A DNA stretch of 64,000 bases. It comes from Fluviicoccus sp. (GTDB taxonomy: Bacteria > Pseudomonadota > Gammaproteobacteria > Pseudomonadales > Moraxellaceae). The notes under the pieces are model-generated. The model was not told the DNA's origin, did not search any database, and worked only from the letters and a program-made list of their open reading frames with translations. Every line of letters begins with the position of its first letter. Positions within the stretch are counted from its first letter, which is position 1. This document shows positions 43,163 through 51,711 of this stretch, in pieces. The translations under genes were made by a program, and so were the position numbers. The stretch lies in the NCBI RefSeq assembly GCF_030646115.1, contig NZ_JAUSMX010000027.1, positions 229,651 through 293,650 on the forward strand, written 5' to 3'.

Positions 43163-43936
43163 ATGTGCCAGCTGCTGGGCATGAACTGCAATGTTCCGAC
43201 GGATATCTGTTTTTCCTTCAAGGGCTTTGCCTGTCGCGGCGGTCGCACCGACCATCACAGCGACGGTTGGGGCATTGCCTTTTTTGAGGGCAAGGGTTGT
43301 CGCCTGTTCCTGGACTACCTGCCGTCCGCCGAGTCGCCCATTGCCGAGCTGGTGCAGAACTACCCCATCAAGTCCACCAATGTCATTGCCCACATCCGCA
43401 AGGCGACTCAGGGTGTCACCAGCCTGGCCAACACCCATCCCTTCCAGCGTGAGCTTTGGGGCCAATACTGGATCTTCGCCCACAACGGCGATTTGAAAAA
43501 CCTGCCGGAGGCGGTCGGGAAATATTACCGGCCGGTCGGCTCCACCGACAGCGAGCAAGCGTTCTGCCTGATCCTGGAGCGTTTGCGGCAACGCTTTGCC
43601 GCCGCGCCCGCACTGCCCGAGCTGAGCCGGGCGCTGGCGGAAGTGGTGCGCGAGATTGCCGGTTGCGGGGTGTTCAACATGATGCTATCCAACGGCGAGT
43701 GGCTGTTTGCGCATTGCGCCACCAAGCTGCACTGGCTGGTGCGGCAAGCGCCGTTTGCCGTGGCGCAGCTGCGTGATGAAGACCTGAGCGTCGATTTCAG
43801 CGCCCTGACCGGCCCGGAAGACCGGGTGGCGGTGATTGTCACTGAACCGCTGACCGCCAACGAGCCTTGGCAGGCCATGCAGCCCGGGGAGCTGTTGTGT
43901 TTTCAGGACGGAATGCCTCACCCCGTCATTTTCTGA
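43163..43936 (+). CDS. Class II glutamine amidotransferase (YafJ-like)
   Basis: The 257-aa protein has cysteine at position 2 (MCQLLGMN), the N-terminal nucleophile exposed after removal of Met. Further GATase II motifs are DGWGIAFF, HIRKATQGV, THPFQ and FAHNGDL. It hydrolyses glutamine for ammonia transfer; in stand-alone YafJ-type proteins the acceptor is unknown. The gene follows the YkgJ gene by 20 nt and precedes the diguanylate cyclase gene by 61 nt. Confidence 0.92.
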   Translation: MCQLLGMNCNVPTDICFSFKGFACRGGRTDHHSDGWGIAFFEGKGCRLFLDYLPSAESPIAELVQNYPIKSTNVIAHIRKATQGVTSLANTHPFQRELWGQYWIFAHNGDLKNLPEAVGKYYRPVGSTDSEQAFCLILERLRQRFAAAPALPELSRALAEVVREIAGCGVFNMMLSNGEWLFAHCATKLHWLVRQAPFAVAQLRDEDLSVDFSALTGPEDRVAVIVTEPLTANEPWQAMQPGELLCFQDGMPHPVIF

Positions 43937-43997
43937 GCGATCCGGCGCCAGAAGCGTTATGATTCCGTTCCCATGACACCTAACCGACTCCAGCCCG

Positions 43998-45434
43998 ATG
44001 GATACCCTGCTTCAACGACGCCGTCTGACCCTGATCCTCTGTATCCTGCTCAGCCTGTCGTTTGCCGCCGTTTCGCTGATCAGCTACAAAGCCTCTCGGC
44101 GCACCATTGAAGTGGCGCTGGTGGAAAAGGAGTTGCCGCTGACGTCGAACGCCATCTATGCCGAGTTGCAGAAAGACCTGATCCGTCCGTATTTCATTTC
44201 CTCGATGATGGCCACCAACACCTTTCTGCAGGACTGGGTGTCGTCCGGCGAAAAAGATCACCGGTTGATTAACCGCTATCTCCAGGAAACCAAAGGCAAG
44301 TATCAGGTTTTCACCAGTTTTTTTGTCTCGGAATCCAGCCGGAATTACTACTATCCGGACGGTATCCTCAAGCGGGTATCCCCCGATGTGCCGGTCGACA
44401 AGTGGTATTTCCGGGTGCGGCAAATGCCGGAAAGCTATGAGATCAATATCGACTACGATATGGCCAACCAGGCGATGGCCATCTTCATGAATTTCAAGGT
44501 GCATGACCGGCAGGGCAAATACCTGGGGGCCACCGGCGTGGGGCTGAGCATGGACCGCCTGCACCGCCTGCTGGGGGAGTACGGACAACGCTACCAGAAG
44601 AACATCTATCTGGTGGACTCTCTGGGCGAGATCCGACTGAGCGGCCACGCCATGCCGCATCGCCGCATCCAGGAGGTGCCCGGTTTGGCTGACGCGGCCG
44701 GGGCGATTTTGCAGAACAAGGTCGAAAACCTTCAGTACCGGTCGGCGCAGGGCCAGACCTTCCTCAATGTGCGTTACATGCCGGAAGTCCGCCTGTTCCT
44801 GTTTGTGGAAGGGCGCGAGGGCGACGCCGTAACCAAGGTGAAGCAGGCGCTGTACCTGAATATCGCCATCTGCATTTTTATTGTGTTGCTAACCATCCTG
44901 ATCACTGACCTGACGGTGCGCCGCTTCCGCAAGCGTCTGGAGGTGATGGCGACGGTGGATCACTTGACCGGACTGATGAACCGCCAGGCCTTTGAACTTA
45001 TCAGCGACAAGATGCTGGCCGAGAGCCGCCGTGACGGGCGGCCGGTAACGCTGGTGATGGCGGATCTGGACTATTTCAAGGCCATCAATGATCGCTTCGG
45101 CCATTTGACCGGCGACCGGATATTGCGTGAGGCGGGTGCGTTGTTGCAGGCCTCGGTGCGGGATTCGGATGTGCTGTGCCGCTGGGGCGGCGAAGAGTTC
45201 CTGCTACTGCTGAAATGTGATGCGATTGAGGCGGAGCGGCTGGCGGATGCCATGCGTTGCCGCCTGCTGACTCACGAATTCGCCCACGAAGGCCGACTGT
45301 TACGGATCACCATGAGTATGGGCATGGCGGCGTTGCAGCCCGGCGACACCCTGCAGACCATGGTGGACCGCGCCGACCGGGCCTTGTTCATTGCCAAGGA
45401 CTCCGGCCGCAACCGGGTGCAGGCGGGGGGGTAG
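43998..45434 (+). CDS. Membrane-bound diguanylate cyclase
   Basis: The 478-aa protein has a first transmembrane helix (LTLILCILLSLSFAAVSLIS), a periplasmic Cache-like sensor of about 250 residues with SRNYYYPDG and YEINIDYDMAN, a second helix (IAICIFIVLLTILI) and a GGDEF domain (about 315-475). The active loop is RWGGEEF. The product-inhibition site R-x-x-D lies five residues upstream (RDSD). It makes cyclic di-GMP from two GTP in response to a periplasmic ligand, not identified. Active-site residues are intact. Convergent with the phosphatase-like gene. Confidence 0.93.
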   Translation: MDTLLQRRRLTLILCILLSLSFAAVSLISYKASRRTIEVALVEKELPLTSNAIYAELQKDLIRPYFISSMMATNTFLQDWVSSGEKDHRLINRYLQETKGKYQVFTSFFVSESSRNYYYPDGILKRVSPDVPVDKWYFRVRQMPESYEINIDYDMANQAMAIFMNFKVHDRQGKYLGATGVGLSMDRLHRLLGEYGQRYQKNIYLVDSLGEIRLSGHAMPHRRIQEVPGLADAAGAILQNKVENLQYRSAQGQTFLNVRYMPEVRLFLFVEGREGDAVTKVKQALYLNIAICIFIVLLTILITDLTVRRFRKRLEVMATVDHLTGLMNRQAFELISDKMLAESRRDGRPVTLVMADLDYFKAINDRFGHLTGDRILREAGALLQASVRDSDVLCRWGGEEFLLLLKCDAIEAERLADAMRCRLLTHEFAHEGRLLRITMSMGMAALQPGDTLQTMVDRADRALFIAKDSGRNRVQAGG

Positions 45435-45447
45435 GGTTTTCCTGCTG

Positions 45448-45945
45448 TCAGGCCGGTTGCCCGAGCTGATTGACGGCGTGGCGCCGCGCCGCATGCTCCA
45501 GCTTGTCCACCGGCAGGGCGCAGAACAACATGATCCGGTTGCGGATCTGCTGCAGCGCCTGGTGCCAGGCCTCATGCACGGCTTCAGGTGAGCCGGTTTC
45601 CAGCGAAGGATCGGGGAAGTGCCAGTGCGCCGAGACCGGGTGCCCGGGCCATGCCGGACACGGTTCACCCGCCGCCGCGTCACAGACGGTGATCACGAAA
45701 TCCATGACCGGCGCGTCCGGCACGGAAAACTCCTCCAGCCCCTTGCTGCGCAATCCTTCCAGCGAATATCCGACATGGCCCAGAATGGCCAGGGCATCGG
45801 GGTGGATATCGCCCAGCGGTTCATAACCGGCGCTGCAGGCGCGGAAGCGGCCATGGCCGAGATGGTTCAGCAGGGCTTCGGCCAAAATGCTGCGTCCGGC
45901 GTTCTGGCGGCAGATGAACAGGACCTGGTAAACCTTGTCGGTCAT
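45448..45945 (-). CDS. Low-molecular-weight phosphatase / ArsC-like protein
   Basis: The 165-aa protein starts at MTDKVYQVLFICRQNAGRS, with CGAGG upstream; a TTG six codons earlier is weaker. The P-loop C-R-Q-N-A-G-R-S fits C-x5-R, with the Asn seen in arsenate reductases of the thioredoxin-linked class. VITVCDAAAGEPCPAWPG and HWHFPDPS place the second cysteines and the acid residue as in ArsC. Arsenate reduction is therefore plausible. No arsR or arsB neighbour, so the role is uncertain. Confidence 0.85.
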   Translation of the reverse strand: MTDKVYQVLFICRQNAGRSILAEALLNHLGHGRFRACSAGYEPLGDIHPDALAILGHVGYSLEGLRSKGLEEFSVPDAPVMDFVITVCDAAAGEPCPAWPGHPVSAHWHFPDPSLETGSPEAVHEAWHQALQQIRNRIMLFCALPVDKLEHAARRHAVNQLGQPA

Positions 45946-46049
45946 GGAAAAAGCCTCGGGCAAATTGATATAACTTCCCAGTTTATCGCAACGCCGTGAC
46001 CGTTCAATGAAATTCCCCTCACCTGTCTGTGATTAATATTGGTCCGGCT

Positions 46050-46065
46050 TGGCACGACTTCTGCT
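46050..46065 (+). promoter_or_regulatory. Sigma-54 promoter
   Basis: TGGCACGACTTCTGCT matches the -24/-12 consensus TGGCACG-N4-TTGCW, with GG and GC exactly 10 bp apart. Transcription would start near 46076, just before the guanidine riboswitch. It implies nitrogen control through an NtrC-type activator, inferred from the promoter class. Confidence 0.75.
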
Positions 46066-46103
46066 TGTATCCAAGCGTGGCATTGCGCCACATCACCGAA
46101 TCC

Positions 46104-46218
46104 GGGCGGCTAGGGTTCCGGCAGCAGGGTTTTGCCCGCTGTGACTGGTCCGAGAGCCGCCCGACCTGATGGGGTTTTGCCCCGTCATGGTGCACGGAGG
46201 GATAAAAGCCCGGGAGAT
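46104..46218 (+). ncRNA. Guanidine-I (ykkC) riboswitch aptamer
   Basis: The conserved strings occur in order: CTAGGGTTCCG (from 46110), ACTGGTCCGAGAG (from 46144) and CACGGAGGGATAAAAGCCC, then GGGAGA (to 46218). P1 pairs GGGCGGC (46104-46110) with GCCGCCC (46156-46162). P2 has GCAGC/GCTGT arms, and P3 contains the GGGG-TTTT-GCCCC hairpin. Guanidinium binding turns on downstream genes. Between the aptamer and the ATG lie a hairpin at 46232-46247 (CCGTTC/GAACGG) and GAGGAG, so control could be at transcription or translation. Confidence 0.9.
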
Positions 46219-46277
46219 TCTTCGGTGATTGCCCGTTCATGTGAACGGATTAACCGTGCCTTGATGAGGAGTCTCTC

Positions 46278-47360
46278 ATGTCCTTGAACCGCCGTTCCTT
46301 TTCCCGCCTGATGCTGGGCGTTGTCGCCGCCACCGCCCTCAGCACGACTTTTTCCGGCCAGGTGCTGGCCGCCGAGAAGAAAACCTACAACATGGCCTGG
46401 AGCATCTACGCCGGTTGGATGCCGTGGCCCTATGCCCAGTCCAGTGGCATCCTGAAGAAGTGGGCCGACAAGTACAACATTGTCATCAACCTGAAGCAAA
46501 TGGACTACATCGAGTCGATCAACCAGTTCACGGCGGGCAAGTTTGACGCTTGCCTGATGACCAACATGGATGCGCTGACCATTCCGGCGGCGGGCGGCGT
46601 GGACACCACGGCGCTGATTGTCGGCGACTATTCCAACGGCAACGACGGCCTGATCCTGAAGGGCAAGACGGCGTTGAAGGACATCAAGGGCCAGAAGGTG
46701 AATCTGGTGGAGTACTCGGTGTCGCACTATTTCCTGGCGCGGGCGCTGGCCAGTGTCGGGCTGAAGGAAAAGGACGTGAAAGTGGTGAACACCTCGGACG
46801 CGGATATTGTCGCCGCGTGGAAGACGCCGGGTGTGACCGCCGCCGCCGCCTGGAACCCGCAGCTGGCCGATATCCGCAAGCAGCCCGGCACCACGCTGGT
46901 GTTTGATTCCTCGAAAATTCCCGGTGAAATCCAGGATATTGCCGCCATCCGCACCGATGTGCTGAAGAAGAGCCCGGAGCTGGCTAAAGCCTTGACCGGG
47001 GCATGGTTTGAAACCTTGAAAGTGATGGCCGCGCAGGATGCGAAGGGCAAGGCGGCGCGCACCGAGATGGCGAAGCTGTCCGGCACCGACCTGCCGGGTT
47101 ATGAGGCGCAGTTGAAGACGACGAAGATGTTCTATACCCCGGCGGAGACGCTGGCGTTTACCGCCAGTCCGCAGATGGTCACCATTACCGACAGCGTGCG
47201 CAAGTTCTCGTTTGATCACGGGCTGCTGGGACAGGGGGCGCCGAATGTGAATGTGATCGGTATCCAGTTTGCGGATGGCAAGGTGCTGGGGAATGCGAAG
47301 AATGTGAAGCTGCGTTATGACACGTCGATTTTGAAGATGGCGGTGGAGGGGAAGCTTTAA
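46278..47360 (+). CDS. ABC transporter substrate-binding protein, Tat-exported, guanidine-regulated
   Basis: The 360-aa NitT/TauT-type periplasmic binding protein has a twin-arginine signal (MSLNRRSFSRLMLG) ending QVLAAEKK. The mature part begins KTYNMAWSIYAGWMPW, like the putative urea or guanidine transporter SBPs found beside urea/guanidine carboxylase operons. It sits right behind the guanidine-I riboswitch and a sigma-54 promoter. It likely binds guanidine or a related nitrogen compound (inference). The expected permease and ATPase genes are absent: an inverted repeat and an unrelated gene follow. Confidence 0.9.
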   Translation: MSLNRRSFSRLMLGVVAATALSTTFSGQVLAAEKKTYNMAWSIYAGWMPWPYAQSSGILKKWADKYNIVINLKQMDYIESINQFTAGKFDACLMTNMDALTIPAAGGVDTTALIVGDYSNGNDGLILKGKTALKDIKGQKVNLVEYSVSHYFLARALASVGLKEKDVKVVNTSDADIVAAWKTPGVTAAAAWNPQLADIRKQPGTTLVFDSSKIPGEIQDIAAIRTDVLKKSPELAKALTGAWFETLKVMAAQDAKGKAARTEMAKLSGTDLPGYEAQLKTTKMFYTPAETLAFTASPQMVTITDSVRKFSFDHGLLGQGAPNVNVIGIQFADGKVLGNAKNVKLRYDTSILKMAVEGKL

Positions 47361-47381
47361 GCGGCCTTTATCTGGTTGATG

Positions 47382-47485
47382 CGTAGGGGCGCAGTGCCTG
47401 CGCCCTGGTCGCTGAACACGGCGGTGGTTCACTCTCAAATTACTTTCGTGTCCGGTCGAGAGGGCGCAGGCACTGCGCCCCTACG
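47382..47485. repeat. 25-bp perfect inverted repeat (GTAGGGGCGCAGTGCC family)
   Basis: Arms at 47382-47406 and 47461-47485 are exact reverse complements (CGTAGGGGCGCAGTGCCTGC plus GCCCT), separated by 54 bp. It lies 21 nt after the binding-protein stop and can act as an RNA hairpin or terminator. Layout resembles REP/BIME elements but the sequence differs from the other two families in the window. Confidence 0.85.
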
Positions 47486-47586
47486 ACTAATTGCCAAGCT
47501 GACCGATTTCTCCCGGACTTCGTCTGTTTTAACCCTGTCACCGCCCGCTGCCGGATGATTCAATATCTTTTTTTCCGGAGCCCATC

Positions 47587-47868
47587 ATGCCCCACGTCCT
47601 CATCATCCACGAAGTCGAATCCTACCCCGCCTGGAAAACCGTCTTCGATCAGGCCGCCGGCATCCGCAAGGCCGCCGGAGAAATCCGCTACCAACTCCTG
47701 AAATTCGACCGCGACGCCAACCAGATCGTCCACTTCTCCGTCTGGACCTCCCTGGACAGCGCCCGCCGCTTCTTCGAATCCCCGGAACTGGTGGAAGTCC
47801 GCCGCCAGGCGGGGGTCAAAGCCCCGGAATTCCTCTATCTGGAGGAAATCGAGCATGGCGAACTCTAA
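47587..47868 (+). CDS. Small dimeric alpha-beta barrel protein (antibiotic-biosynthesis-monooxygenase-like)
   Basis: The 93-aa protein MPHVLIIHEVESYPAWKTVF has the ferredoxin-like fold pattern of ABM-type proteins: VLIIHEV strand, W-K helix, QIVHFSVWTSLDSARRFF, ending EFLYLEEIEHGEL. Members include monooxygenases and stress-response proteins, and no cofactor is needed in the simplest cases. Function unknown. Its RBS is CCGGAG. Stands alone between the inverted repeat and the Fic region. Confidence 0.7.
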   Translation: MPHVLIIHEVESYPAWKTVFDQAAGIRKAAGEIRYQLLKFDRDANQIVHFSVWTSLDSARRFFESPELVEVRRQAGVKAPEFLYLEEIEHGEL

Positions 47869-48000
47869 ACCCAACCGCCCGCGCAGGCCGTGTCATGACC
47901 GTGCTCGCCAATGGCCTTCCTGACGGCCTGTACCTGCCCTAGAATCCGGCCAGCAGGGCGATGCCAATGCTTGTTTCGGTCTGAAAAGCACGTGTAGCTG

Positions 48001-48023
48001 AATGAAAACGATTACTTTTCATT
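48001..48023. repeat. AT-rich hairpin downstream of the Fic gene
   Basis: AATGAAAA and TTTTCATT pair perfectly around a 7-nt loop. It lies 27 nt beyond the fic stop. It could end fic transcription; no T-run is seen on the minus strand. The rest of 47869-48050 shows nothing recognisable. Confidence 0.4.
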
Positions 48024-48034
48024 AAAATTTAGAA

Positions 48035-48045
48035 AAATGATTATT
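48035..48045. repeat. Left direct repeat flanking the Fic gene
   Basis: AAATGATTATT, identical to 49636-49646. Sits 5 nt outside the fic stop. Confidence 0.4.
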
Positions 48046-48050
48046 AATGT

Positions 48051-49583
48051 TCATCCCGCCTCCTCAAAAGCCTCACGAATCACCTCTGACACCCGTTCAG
48101 CCAGCCCCGGCCGCGCCCCAAACACCGGATACAGCTTCAGCAACTTGTTGGAAACCGTCCCGCCATTTTGCTGCACACTGCGAATAATCCTGTCCAGTTC
48201 CGGATCCGGCATTTCCAGCACACACTTCACCGCTGTCCGCGCGCGGTCATGCGCTCGCAGGAACGTCGCTTCCTCACGCATCTCATGTTCCAGTGTTTCT
48301 TCGACCACGCGCGCCAGATATACCGCATGACGCGTCAGATCCGGATAGCGCCATGCCGGCAGGGCTTCGTCATACCCGTCGAAATGAAAGTTATACGGAA
48401 TCCCGTCTTCACCAGTCGTCATTTCCCCGAAACGAAAGCGGTCGGCAAAACGCTGCATCAGCGGACGCGAAAAAACCTCCAGCACCCGGTCATAATCCGC
48501 GCGGTTACGGGTGCTGTGTGTGATTGTCGCCGACACGGGTAAAATCCATGGCGGCTGAAGCATGCCGTCCCGTCGCAGGATGTCGTTAACCAGGAACCGC
48601 GAAATACGCCCGTTCCCGTCCGCCATCGGATGCAGGTAGACAAAACCGAAAGCAGCGGTCGCTGCGCGGATGAGTGAAGATGCGCCTTGCGTACGGTGCA
48701 GATGGCAGGACAGTCCCGACAGCATGGGGTTCACCTGTTCCCAGTGCGGCGCAATGTAGTCCACGACCGGCTGATAACGGCTGCTGTGACCGACATACAC
48801 CGGCGAGCGGCGGATGCCATATCGCAGTGCCTGCTCGCCTAGGATACCGCGTTGCAACAATTCCAGCGTCGCCGCAGCGAAGGGGTCGTCATGGCGGCCG
48901 CATTCAGTCTCCATGACCACCGCAAACCGGCGGATGCGGTCTTCCTGTTCCTGTTCCCGCTCGATCAGGAAACTCGCGCGGCTTTCCTTGATGGTGAGCC
49001 ACACGGTGCTGCGTTGCAGCAGGTCCGCGCCGAAATCGTTTTCCAGCCTGCGGATGGCCGCGTCGAGATCATAGCGTTCAGCACCCTTGACAGCCTCGTC
49101 ACGGCGAACCAACGGGCAGAAATCGCGGTTGCCGGGAAGGTTGTCGCGAACCCGCCAGCGCGGGTTGTTGATCGTTGCGCCGGTGAGAAAGTCGTCCGGG
49201 TTGAGTGCATCGACGTAATTGCTCCGCGTCAGGTCCGGAGCATCCAGCCGGTTAGCGGTCAGCCATTCGTAAAGGAAACCGGCCCGGCGCGCATAGGCGC
49301 CGGTCGGCTCGCGGCGGACCCAGGCCTCCAGTTCGGGTTTGACAGCGGGGAGTCCGAACAGCCTGCTCAAAAACTCCAGGTGAATCCCTTCATAACGGAA
49401 GGCGAAGGTAAGCTGTCCGGCCAGCGTTGCCTCCGGCCGGTAACTTTCCGTGTAAATCTCATGTTTTACGTCCATAGTCTGAATGCTGCTGCGGGTTCGA
49501 CCGATAGCGCTCCGGACGTTGAAGGGCTGTATTGGCTGGCAGGCGTAAGTGTGGGCTAACCACTGATAACCCAGGGTGGGCAT
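48051..49583 (-). CDS. Fic family protein (putative AMP transferase)
   Basis: The 510-aa protein has its Fic core at HPMADGNGRISRFLVND, where the catalytic histidine and the GNGR phosphate loop are intact. The usual phenylalanine of H-P-F is methionine. An N-terminal DUF4172-like region (about 1-140) and a C-terminal helical part with a winged-helix-like end (SNKLLKLYPVFG) complete the long bacterial form. Fic enzymes modify proteins, usually by AMPylation. The start at MPTLGYQWLAHTYA is kept because that N-terminus looks like the family pattern. Flanks are AT-rich with an 11-bp direct repeat, suggestive of acquisition. Confidence 0.9.
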   Translation of the reverse strand: MPTLGYQWLAHTYACQPIQPFNVRSAIGRTRSSIQTMDVKHEIYTESYRPEATLAGQLTFAFRYEGIHLEFLSRLFGLPAVKPELEAWVRREPTGAYARRAGFLYEWLTANRLDAPDLTRSNYVDALNPDDFLTGATINNPRWRVRDNLPGNRDFCPLVRRDEAVKGAERYDLDAAIRRLENDFGADLLQRSTVWLTIKESRASFLIEREQEQEDRIRRFAVVMETECGRHDDPFAAATLELLQRGILGEQALRYGIRRSPVYVGHSSRYQPVVDYIAPHWEQVNPMLSGLSCHLHRTQGASSLIRAATAAFGFVYLHPMADGNGRISRFLVNDILRRDGMLQPPWILPVSATITHSTRNRADYDRVLEVFSRPLMQRFADRFRFGEMTTGEDGIPYNFHFDGYDEALPAWRYPDLTRHAVYLARVVEETLEHEMREEATFLRAHDRARTAVKCVLEMPDPELDRIIRSVQQNGGTVSNKLLKLYPVFGARPGLAERVSEVIREAFEEAG

Positions 49584-49635
49584 GGAATGACTTACTCCTA
49601 ATGAAAATCAGTTATAAATTGTCTAATTTATTGAG

Positions 49636-49646
49636 AAATGATTATT
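49636..49646. repeat. Right direct repeat flanking the Fic gene
   Basis: AAATGATTATT, identical to 48035-48045. Lies 53 nt upstream of the fic start in an AT-rich stretch. Confidence 0.4.
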
Positions 49647-49729
49647 TTGGCAAGGAGTGGTGCCATTGATCACTCGATCATCGTCTGTTCCCCATCTGGA
49701 GTTCAAAGGGCAACGCCCGGTTTACAGAC

Positions 49730-50692
49730 CTACCGCAACCCCGCCGGACTCTCCTGATACCCCTTCTTCATCAACCGCCGCAACGCCGTCGCATCCTGAT
49801 AGCCCACCGCTTCCGCCACCTGATCCACCGTTAGCCGCGACCCCTCCAGCAGCTTGCGCGCCCGCCGCAGACGCACGCTCTGGATCAGCGCCAGCGGACT
49901 GCGGCCGGTTGCCGCGCGCACATGCCGCGCCAGTGTCCGTTCCGACATTGCGAATTCCGACGCCAGCGCCGCCACCGACGGACAATCGGGCAGGGCGCTT
50001 TCCACCCGCGCCACCAGCCGCGACGCCAGCGCATCGCCGCCCGCCAGCATCTCCGGGATGATGTAGTCCGCCTGCGCCTCCCTCCCGTCGATCAGCAACA
50101 CCCGCGACACCCGCTCCGCCAGTTCCGCGCCACCGCGTTGACGCAGCACATGGATCATCAGGTCCACCTGCGCAAACGCAGCCCCGCCGGTAATGACAGG
50201 GCCGTCCGTACAGACCATGCGGTCGCTGTCGATCCGGGCCTGTGGTGCGCAGTGTTGCAGGTGCGCCGCCAGCCACCAGGTGGTGGTCACCCGCCGTGAT
50301 GGCAGCACCCCGGCCGCCGCCAGCAGGAACACCGCTGAGCACACCGCAGCCACTTCGCCGCCCGCCGCTACATGCGCCGCAATCCGCGCCACTGCGGCCT
50401 GTGCGTCCGGCTGTTGCAGGCGCTTGTCCACCCGCGACGGCGTATCGGTCGCCAGACCGGGGATGATCCACAGCGAACGGTCGGCCGCACCCGGTTCCGG
50501 CAAGGAGGTGGTGTCGATGCGGAAGCCGTTCTGCAGGCTCACCGTTCCGCCTGTGACCGAGCACAATCGCCACGTCGGCACCGCCACACCCATGCGTGCG
50601 GCCACTGTCGCGGCAGTGGTCAGAATGTCCACGGCGGCGGACACCCCGCTGGCAAAGGCACCGTCCAGCGCCAGGATCGTGAAATCAGCCAT
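49730..50692 (-). CDS. GlxA-type AraC-family transcriptional regulator
   Basis: The 320-aa protein starts at MADFTILALDGAFASGVSAA. A longer frame reaches across the divergent MAPEG gene and is not real. The N-terminal DJ-1/PfpI-like domain includes EVAAVCSAVFLLAAAG with the nucleophile-elbow cysteine. The C-terminal AraC domain has two helix-turn-helices (SVAALASEFAMSERTLARHV and LTVDQVAEAVGYQDATALRR). It is divergent from the MAPEG-cupin genes, 90 bp away, and may control them (inference from position). Confidence 0.92.
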   Translation of the reverse strand: MADFTILALDGAFASGVSAAVDILTTAATVAARMGVAVPTWRLCSVTGGTVSLQNGFRIDTTSLPEPGAADRSLWIIPGLATDTPSRVDKRLQQPDAQAAVARIAAHVAAGGEVAAVCSAVFLLAAAGVLPSRRVTTTWWLAAHLQHCAPQARIDSDRMVCTDGPVITGGAAFAQVDLMIHVLRQRGGAELAERVSRVLLIDGREAQADYIIPEMLAGGDALASRLVARVESALPDCPSVAALASEFAMSERTLARHVRAATGRSPLALIQSVRLRRARKLLEGSRLTVDQVAEAVGYQDATALRRLMKKGYQESPAGLR

Positions 50693-50782
50693 TGTCGTAA
50701 AACGCCCGTTAACTGTCATATCAGACACTGCGAGCCTATCCCGGATCGTGGTGGAATACCAGCAGACAAAAGGAGAATGACC

Positions 50783-51202
50783 ATGAATACCCCGATGCTG
50801 GCCCCGATGACCGCACTGGTGGCGTGGACCGCCGTGATCTGGCTGATTGCCGTCCGCCACCGCGTGGCTGAAATCCGCTTGCAGCGCCTCCGCGTGCAGG
50901 CGCTGGCCCGCGCCAAGGATGTCGCCGCGCTGTTGCAGGATACGGCGGCGATGGACAACTTCAACAACCTGTTGCAGATGCCGGTGCTGTTCTACGCTGT
51001 CTGTCTGGCGGCAACGCAAATCCGGGCGGATTCCCTGGCAATGACAGGGCTGGCGTGGGGCTATGTGCTGTTGCGGGTGCTGCACAGCGCCATCCAGCTA
51101 GGGGAAAACCGTGTGATGCGCCGCTTTCCGGTCTGGATGGCCAGCAATATCCTGTTGTTTGCGCTCTGGGGAAGCCTGGGATTTGCGCAGATCTTTCACT
51201 GA
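50783..51202 (+). CDS. MAPEG family membrane protein
   Basis: The 139-aa protein starts at MNTPMLAPMTALVAW, six nt after AGGAGA; the ATG two codons earlier abuts that site. Four hydrophobic helices are visible, with the conserved NFNNLLQMPVLFYAV motif between helices 1 and 2 and LGENRVMRRFPVWMASN later. MAPEG proteins include glutathione-dependent transferases and relatives of unknown role. The cupin gene follows after 20 nt, which suggests an operon facing the GlxA-type regulator. Confidence 0.9.
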   Translation: MNTPMLAPMTALVAWTAVIWLIAVRHRVAEIRLQRLRVQALARAKDVAALLQDTAAMDNFNNLLQMPVLFYAVCLAATQIRADSLAMTGLAWGYVLLRVLHSAIQLGENRVMRRFPVWMASNILLFALWGSLGFAQIFH

Positions 51203-51222
51203 GTTCACAAGGAGTTTTCACC

Positions 51223-51711
51223 ATGTCCGCAGATGATGAATCCCGGTTTCCCGATGCACTGGCAGCGCGGGATGTGCCGCCCAACACAGTGCGTTCCAAC
51301 TACCCCGAACCTTTTGCCAGCCGTGTCGCCGCCCGCACCAAGCGCAAGCTTGGCGACCGTTTCGGCCTGACGAATTTCGGGGTGAACCTGACCTGCATCG
51401 AGCCGGGCGGAGTGTCTTCCATGCGGCACAGTCATGCCTTGCAGGATGAGTTCATTTATGTGCTCGAAGGTTGCCCGGTGCTGCATGCCAACGACGGGCC
51501 GGTGACGCTGGCCCCTGGCATGTGTGCGGGTTTCAAGGCCGGGACGGGGAGGGCGCACAGCCTGAGCAACCCGACGGAGGAGCCGGTCTGGTATCTGGAA
51601 ATCGGTGACCGTACCCCGGGAGATGAAGTGGTTTATCCGGATGATGATCTGGATGCCCGGCAGGAGAACGGAGTGTGGGTGTTCCGGCACAAGGACGGGC
51701 GGCTGTACTAG
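51223..51711 (+). CDS. Cupin-domain protein
   Basis: The 162-aa protein follows AAGGAG. A single cupin barrel has SMRHSHALQDEFIYVLEG (metal ligands H, H, E) and the second motif region GMCAGFKAGTGRAHSLSN (third H). It is like cupins annotated as sugar- or auxin-binding; ligand unknown. Soluble and cytoplasmic. Cotranscription with the MAPEG gene is likely. Confidence 0.88.
   Translation: MSADDESRFPDALAARDVPPNTVRSNYPEPFASRVAARTKRKLGDRFGLTNFGVNLTCIEPGGVSSMRHSHALQDEFIYVLEGCPVLHANDGPVTLAPGMCAGFKAGTGRAHSLSNPTEEPVWYLEIGDRTPGDEVVYPDDDLDARQENGVWVFRHKDGRLY

Noticed and set aside
50693-51085. An N-terminal extension of the GlxA-type regulator
   Set aside because: It would overlap the divergent MAPEG gene, and its residues are low-complexity and non-homologous in style.
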